Assembly: GCA_003972855.1 (NCBI GenBank)
Contig: QOAS01000124.1
Span: 1 to 8,181, forward strand
DNA length: 8,181 nt
Direction: 5' to 3'
Source: Gammaproteobacteria bacterium
Lineage (GTDB): Bacteria > Aquificota > Aquificia > Aquificales > QOAS01
Below the pieces are notes generated by a model that saw nothing but the letters and a program-made list of their open reading frames with translations, did no database searches and was not told where the DNA came from. Made by a program: the position numbers and the translations under genes. Below are positions 5,760 to 8,181 of this stretch, piece by piece (positions within the stretch are counted from its first letter, which is position 1; every line of letters begins with the position of its first letter).

Positions 5760-6706
5760 TAGTGGTGGAAAAAGGGATTTTTACTCCCTTGGCGTGTTCC
5801 CCTTTTTATAAGTTCCTCCTCCACCATTTGGCGGACTTTGTTTTTCCAAGAGGGTTTACAATACTCGGGTGCCAAAAGTTTGTCCTCGTGTCCTTCCGCG
5901 GTAAAACGCATAACAACCACATTGGGGGGCATCATTTCTATAATGTCCGCGGCGATTTTTACATATTTTTCCAAAGGTAGGGGTTTGAATTCTCCCCTCT
6001 TATACATCTCCCCCAAGGGGGTATGTTCCATAATGTAGAGGGGGTGTATCTTTATCCCATCTATAGGCAAGGCGGAAACCATTTTGGCGGTTTCGTAAAA
6101 GTCCTCTTCCGTTTCCCAAGGAAGCCCCACTATTATGTGGGCGGTAACCTTGAGGGGTCTCCTTTTAGTCCTCAAAACCGCATCTACAAAATCGCTAACG
6201 CCGTGTCCCCTGTTTATCTTTTTTAAACTTTCAAAGTTGGCACTCTGAAGTCCGTATTCCACCCAAACCTCCAATCCTTTATCGGTGTAACTCGCCAAAA
6301 GGTCTAAAACCTCTTCGGGAACGCAATCGGGACGGGTTCCTACATCTATCCCCACCACCTCGTCAAACTCCAAAGCGACATCGTAAACACTCTTTAGGTA
6401 TTCCAAATCCCCGTAAGTGTTGCTGTAACTTTGGTAGTAAACCGTAAAGAGGACATTCTTCTTAAACCTTTTCTTATAACGCAAAATGGCGCTTTCTATC
6501 TGCTTTTTTAAAGGCACTGTGGGGGAAAGGTTGGGAGGGATACTCCCCGCGTAGCAGTAAATACACCCTCCCCTTCCCTTGGTTCCGTCTATATTGGGAC
6601 AGGTAAAGGGCAAGGCTACCGTAATCTTTTGAACCCTCTTTCCGTATTTCTCCAAAAAGTAATCCCTTAGGGAGTAATAAAGTTTTTTCTCTCCAACCGT
6701 AGGCAT
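5756..6706 (-). CDS. yhcC: TIGR01212/YhcC-family radical SAM protein
   Basis: A 316-residue protein from ATG 6706. CPNIDGTKGRGGCIYCYAGS (36-55) holds the three cluster cysteines, Cys36, Cys48 and Cys51, in the long-spaced C-x11-C-x2-C form characteristic of the TIGR01212 family rather than the usual CxxxCxxC. The further family blocks are VYYQSYSNTYGDLEYLKSVY (89-108), DVGTRPDC (121-128), WVEYGLQSAN (148-157), HIIVGLPWETEEDF (190-203) and IKIHPLYIMEHTPLGEMY (218-235). It should bind a 4Fe-4S cluster and cleave SAM; the substrate of the family is not established. A TTG start at 6712 would add two residues, but ATG is preferred. TAA lies in frame three codons before the ATG. There is no real Shine-Dalgarno (TTTTGGAA). 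It converges on the SIMPL-like gene, with stops overlapping in TTAG (5756-5759). Confidence 0.88.
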   Translation of the reverse strand: MPTVGEKKLYYSLRDYFLEKYGKRVQKITVALPFTCPNIDGTKGRGGCIYCYAGSIPPNLSPTVPLKKQIESAILRYKKRFKKNVLFTVYYQSYSNTYGDLEYLKSVYDVALEFDEVVGIDVGTRPDCVPEEVLDLLASYTDKGLEVWVEYGLQSANFESLKKINRGHGVSDFVDAVLRTKRRPLKVTAHIIVGLPWETEEDFYETAKMVSALPIDGIKIHPLYIMEHTPLGEMYKRGEFKPLPLEKYVKIAADIIEMMPPNVVVMRFTAEGHEDKLLAPEYCKPSWKNKVRQMVEEELIKRGTRQGSKNPFFHHY

Positions 6707-6743
6707 TTCCAAAAGTTAATTTTTCGGAAACCGCCAAAGTGGG

Positions 6744-6773
6744 GTATTAGCTTCGTTACAAAAGCGGTTTCAA
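6744..6773 (-). promoter_or_regulatory. Probable sigma70 promoter of yhcC
   Basis: On the minus strand TTGAAA (6773-6768) and TAATAC (6749-6744) are separated by 18 bases and read toward yhcC, giving a predicted leader of about 30 bases. The -35 matches consensus at 5 of 6 positions. Copies of the TTGAC-type repeat (6779-6785, 6792-6798) lie directly upstream of the -35, where an activator or repressor could act. This is a prediction from hexamers only. Confidence 0.45.
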
Positions 6774-6775
6774 AT

Positions 6776-6838
6776 TTCACTTGACTCCCAAACTTGACAA
6801 AAACCCATTTTAATGTCAATCTTTTAATGTCAAGTGAA
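6776..6838. repeat. Perfect 10-bp inverted repeat enclosing four TTGAC-type motifs
   Basis: TTCACTTGAC (6776-6785) and GTCAAGTGAA (6829-6838) are perfect inverted copies separated by 43 bases. Between them lie ACTTGAC at 6792 and TTAATGTCAA at 6810. Within each half the motifs are near-tandem: the two left copies start 13 bases apart, and the two right copies, TTAATGTCAA at 6810 and 6824, 14 bases apart. The layout looks like a protein-binding array more than an RNA stem, given the long loop. It sits just upstream of the predicted yhcC promoter. Confidence 0.6.
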
Positions 6839-7020
6839 TAATTGTTTATCTCAAATACAAAAGGTGTAAAGTCGTCCAAAGTAATGCCAAAAGTGGTTAA
6901 TTTTTGATATTAACTCTTTTGAAGTTGCGGTTTTATAACATCAACTTGACATTAATAAAAATAAATAACGATTTTGTTTGAGGAATTTTTTAACAAACTT
7001 TAAATGCTTTTCGGTTTGTA

Positions 7021-7067
7021 TTATCCACTTTTGAGGTTGTAGCCCGAGTTATTCCCACATTTGAGGT
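7021..7067. repeat. Pair of DnaA-box-like direct repeats 30 bp apart
   Basis: CCACTTTTGAGGT (7025-7037) and CCACATTTGAGGT (7055-7067) differ at one base. The first is preceded by TTAT, making TTATCCACT (7021-7029), 8 of 9 matches to the DnaA box TTATCCACA. The second has TTATTCCCACA (7049-7059), the same box with one inserted base. A partial inverted relative, ACCTCATTTTGTGG, lies at 7172-7185, inside the spacer of the promoter at 7163. AT-rich DNA lies on the left (6930-7020). Confidence 0.5.
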
Positions 7068-7162
7068 CAATTTTTGTAACATTTCTATTTATTGACATTA
7101 AATTAATATCAAGTTTCTTGGTTTCTGTTTTATTAATGTCAATTTTAGAAAGCTTTTGAGAC

Positions 7163-7191
7163 TTGACTTTAACCTCATTTTGTGGTATATA
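7163..7191 (+). promoter_or_regulatory. Near-consensus sigma70 promoter reading right into the non-coding locus
   Basis: TTGACT (7163-7168) and TATATA (7186-7191) are separated by exactly 17 bases, the best promoter match in the window. The transcript would start near 7198. No protein gene follows in this direction; the opposite strand carries the aminopeptidase gene from 7504. The -35 is part of one of the TTGAC-type repeats, and another copy (7230-7241) lies about 32 bases inside the transcript, so repeat-binding protein could control it. This promoter is the main reason to suspect an RNA gene here. Confidence 0.6.
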
Positions 7192-7197
7192 GTCAAA

Positions 7198-7300
7198 TTA
7201 AAAATAGTGGTTGGCTCCTTGGCAACCGAATAATGTCAAGTTTCTCCAAACCCGCATGGGAGTAGAGCAATCGTTCCTCTCCTACAGCGGTGCGGGTTTG
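7198..7300 (+). ncRNA. Candidate structured non-coding RNA (3' end unknown)
   Basis: Downstream of the promoter at 7163-7191 two local stems can form. The first is GGTTG (7209-7213) with CAACC (7223-7227) around a 9-base loop containing CTCCTT. The second is CAAACCCGCA (7247-7256) with TGCGGGTTTG (7291-7300), a perfect 10-bp stem closed over 34 bases that can pair further inside (GTAG 7262-7265 with CTAC 7282-7285, or GAG 7265-7267 with CTC 7277-7279). No T-tract follows, so the RNA may continue into the repeats at 7374-7479. I do not recognise a known family: it is not a tRNA, SRP RNA, tmRNA or a riboswitch I can name. It could also be a structured CRISPR leader. The 3' boundary given is the end of the stem, not a measured end. 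Confidence 0.45.
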
Positions 7301-7373
7301 AACAATATATATAACTATTTGTGGGGTTTTTGAATTTTGAAAGTTAGAATTCATGCGGGGTTGAAAAGGTAGG

Positions 7374-7479
7374 GTTGAAGTTAATGCCCGCTAAATGCGG
7401 GATTGCGACCGACCTTTATGGTGTCAAATACCGCGGACACTACAAGGGAGTTGAAGTTAACGCCCGCTAAATGCGGGAT
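7374..7479 (+). CRISPR. CRISPR-like mini-array: two repeats, one spacer-sized interval (possible relic)
   Basis: Two copies of a 30-base sequence at 7374-7403 and 7450-7479 differ at one base (T/C at 7385 and 7461). Each starts GTTGAAGTTAA and contains the palindromic core CCCGCTAAATGCGGG. The first copy continues ATTGCGAC to 7409, like the ATTGAAAC-type end that forms the crRNA handle. That would make a 36-base repeat and a 40-base spacer (7410-7449). In the second copy this end is replaced by ATAAAAAAGG, as expected of a degenerate terminal repeat, which puts the leader on the left, where the promoter and AT-rich DNA lie. A decayed relative may exist at 7337-7363 (TTGAAAGTTA then ATGCGGGGTTG). 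Against CRISPR: only one interval, no cas genes in the window, and the interval itself can fold (GTGTC/GACAC). The alternative is a repeated RNA hairpin. Confidence 0.45.
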
Positions 7480-7503
7480 AAAAAAGGAAACATCAAAAGA
7501 TTT

Positions 7504-8181
7504 CTAAATTTCTATAGGTTCCAAAGTTGTTTTCTGAAGAACTTTTGCACCCTCTTTGGTAACCACAACTATATTTTCCAACCTTACGCCGCCCTTGTTG
7601 GGGAGGTATATACCCGGCTCTATGGTGAAAACCATTCCTTCCACCATAAGGGTTTCCTCGTTTTTGTAAACCCTCGGCGGTTCGTGGATTTCTATTCCCA
7701 CCCCGTGTCCCGTGGAGTGGGTGAAAAATTTCCCGTAACCTTTAGAGGCTATATATTCCCTCGCGGTGAGGTCTACCTCCTTTAGGGGTCTTCCCTCTTT
7801 GACAACCTTTAGAGCCTCCAAGTGGGCTTGGGCTACTATTTCATAAACCTTTATCAGTTCCCTATCGGGTTTTCCGATAAACAAAGTCCTCGTAAAGTCC
7901 GAGCAATATCCTTCCCAAACCACCCCGGTGTCTATCAAAAGCAAGCTATCCTCCTTTAGAGGTGTGTCGGAAGTTTCGTGATGGGGAATGGCGGAATTTT
8001 CACCGCTTGCCACTATGGTGGGAAAGCTCTCTCCCTTTGCACCCCCCTTTAGGTATTGACAAACCAAGAAACTCCTAAGGTCTTGCTCGGTTAATTCTTT
8101 CAACCTCTTTCGGTTTTCCTTTAAAAATTCCACCAAGTTTAGGAATGCCTTTTCGGTAATCTCAACCGCTTTGGAGATTTT
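7504..8181 (-). CDS. M24-family metallopeptidase, Xaa-Pro aminopeptidase type, catalytic domain (partial, runs off right edge)
   Basis: The minus-strand frame is open from the window edge to TAG at 7504, giving 225 residues of the C-terminal pita-bread fold. All five metal ligands of the family are present (numbering from the edge): Asp84 in LLIDTG, Asp95 in CSDFTRT, His159 in STGHGVGIEIHEPP, Glu188 in FTIEPGIY and Glu202 in GVRLENIVVV. His67 and His68 in AIPHHETSD fit the usual substrate-side histidine. Such enzymes bind two metal ions (often Mn or Co) and remove residues in front of proline (PepP) or cleave Xaa-Pro dipeptides (PepQ); the fragment cannot decide which. A GTG at 8136 is not the start, because homologous-looking sequence (EITEKAFLNLVEF) continues to the edge and the N-terminal domain must lie beyond. 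About 25 bases separate its stop from the CRISPR-like repeat. No terminator is seen. Confidence 0.9.
   Translation of the reverse strand, partial: KISKAVEITEKAFLNLVEFLKENRKRLKELTEQDLRSFLVCQYLKGGAKGESFPTIVASGENSAIPHHETSDTPLKEDSLLLIDTGVVWEGYCSDFTRTLFIGKPDRELIKVYEIVAQAHLEALKVVKEGRPLKEVDLTAREYIASKGYGKFFTHSTGHGVGIEIHEPPRVYKNEETLMVEGMVFTIEPGIYLPNKGGVRLENIVVVTKEGAKVLQKTTLEPIEI

Larger units (their letters stand above)
6779..7241. repeat. Cluster of about eleven TTGACATTAA-type motifs in both orientations
   Basis: Copies close to ACTTGACATTAAT or its complement ATTAATGTCAAGT begin at 6779, 6792, 6810 (reverse), 6824 (reverse), 6904, 6944, 7092, 7103 (reverse), 7132 (reverse), 7161 and 7230 (reverse). 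Those at 7092 and 7103 form a near-palindrome, TTGACATTAA/TTAATATCAA. I did not notice comparable copies inside the flanking genes. The copy at 7161 supplies the -35 of the promoter at 7163-7191; the others have no matching -10, so they are not simply promoters. Operators for a regulator or iteron-like sites are the natural readings. The count and positions are seen directly; the function is inference. Confidence 0.7.

Noticed and set aside
6474..6879. Two open minus-strand frames (6474-6737 and 6667-6879) over the yhcC start and the gap.
   Set aside because: Composition is that of a shadow frame of yhcC and of AT-rich repeat DNA; no Shine-Dalgarno and no recognisable domain.
6946..6975. TTGACA at 6946 as a second rightward promoter in the gap.
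   Set aside because: No -10-like hexamer at 16-18 bases (CGATTT/ACGATT), unlike the promoter at 7163.
7209..7240. GGCAACC resembling part of a SAM-I riboswitch.
   Set aside because: The other conserved SAM-I segments are absent and no downstream sense gene follows.
7257..7310. tRNA-like look: GTAGAGCA resembling a D arm and GCGGGTTTGAAC resembling half a T arm.
   Set aside because: The 3' half of the T stem and an acceptor stem are missing; GCGGGTTTG instead pairs perfectly with 7247-7256.
7208..7333. A 25- to 40-codon frame on the plus strand (ATG 7256 or TTG 7211 to TGA 7333) inside the candidate RNA.
   Set aside because: No Shine-Dalgarno, no family resemblance, and the frame coincides with the perfect stem whose complementarity explains the sequence better.
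7386..7479. The CCCGC/GCGGG hairpins in the repeats as intrinsic terminators for the aminopeptidase gene or for the plus-strand RNA.
   Set aside because: Neither strand has a T-tract after the stem; the plus strand is followed by an A-run after the second copy.
8134..8136. GTG 8136 as the start of the aminopeptidase.
   Set aside because: The reading frame and family-like sequence continue to the window edge, and the catalytic domain needs the upstream helix.

Overview
The window looks like a compact chromosomal segment from a thermophilic bacterium, most likely of the order Aquificales. This is inferred from gene content and sequence style: a futalosine-pathway menaquinone gene, Lys/Glu-rich proteins, AGA/AGG arginine and ATA isoleucine codons, fairly low GC, and almost no space between genes. 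No sequence search was possible, so the taxon is a judgement and not a result.

Left part (1-4357): two head-to-head gene pairs share one plan. In each, an aminoacyl-tRNA synthetase gene on the minus strand (pheS, partial at the left edge; gltX) is separated by only 33 or 21 AT-rich bases from a cofactor-biosynthesis gene on the plus strand (mqnD for menaquinone; panC for pantothenate). Behind gltX, after a 10-base gap, lies a gene for an exported protein with an Ig-like HYDIN/ASPM-type domain, a proline/lysine linker and a LysM domain. It converges on mqnD with a 4-base overlap.

Middle part (4358-6706): a 137-base gap with inverted repeats precedes a Crp/Fnr-family regulator with the only strong Shine-Dalgarno sequence in the window. 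An overlapping or abutting gene follows for an exported SIMPL/DUF541-like protein whose start codon is unclear. That gene converges, again with a 4-base TTAG overlap, on a TIGR01212/YhcC-type radical SAM protein gene on the minus strand.

Right part (6707-8181): about 800 bases carry no convincing protein gene but are rich in signals. They hold a likely yhcC promoter, at least eleven copies in both orientations of a TTGACATTAA-type motif, a pair of DnaA-box-like repeats in AT-rich DNA, and a near-consensus sigma70 promoter facing right. Downstream of that promoter is a probable structured RNA with a perfect 10-bp stem, then a two-repeat CRISPR-like mini-array with one spacer-sized interval and a degenerate last repeat. 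No cas gene is present. The window ends in the catalytic domain of an M24 (PepP/PepQ-type) aminopeptidase that runs off the right edge.

The protein genes are ordinary housekeeping and stress functions. The part that deserves attention is the 6707-7503 non-coding locus.
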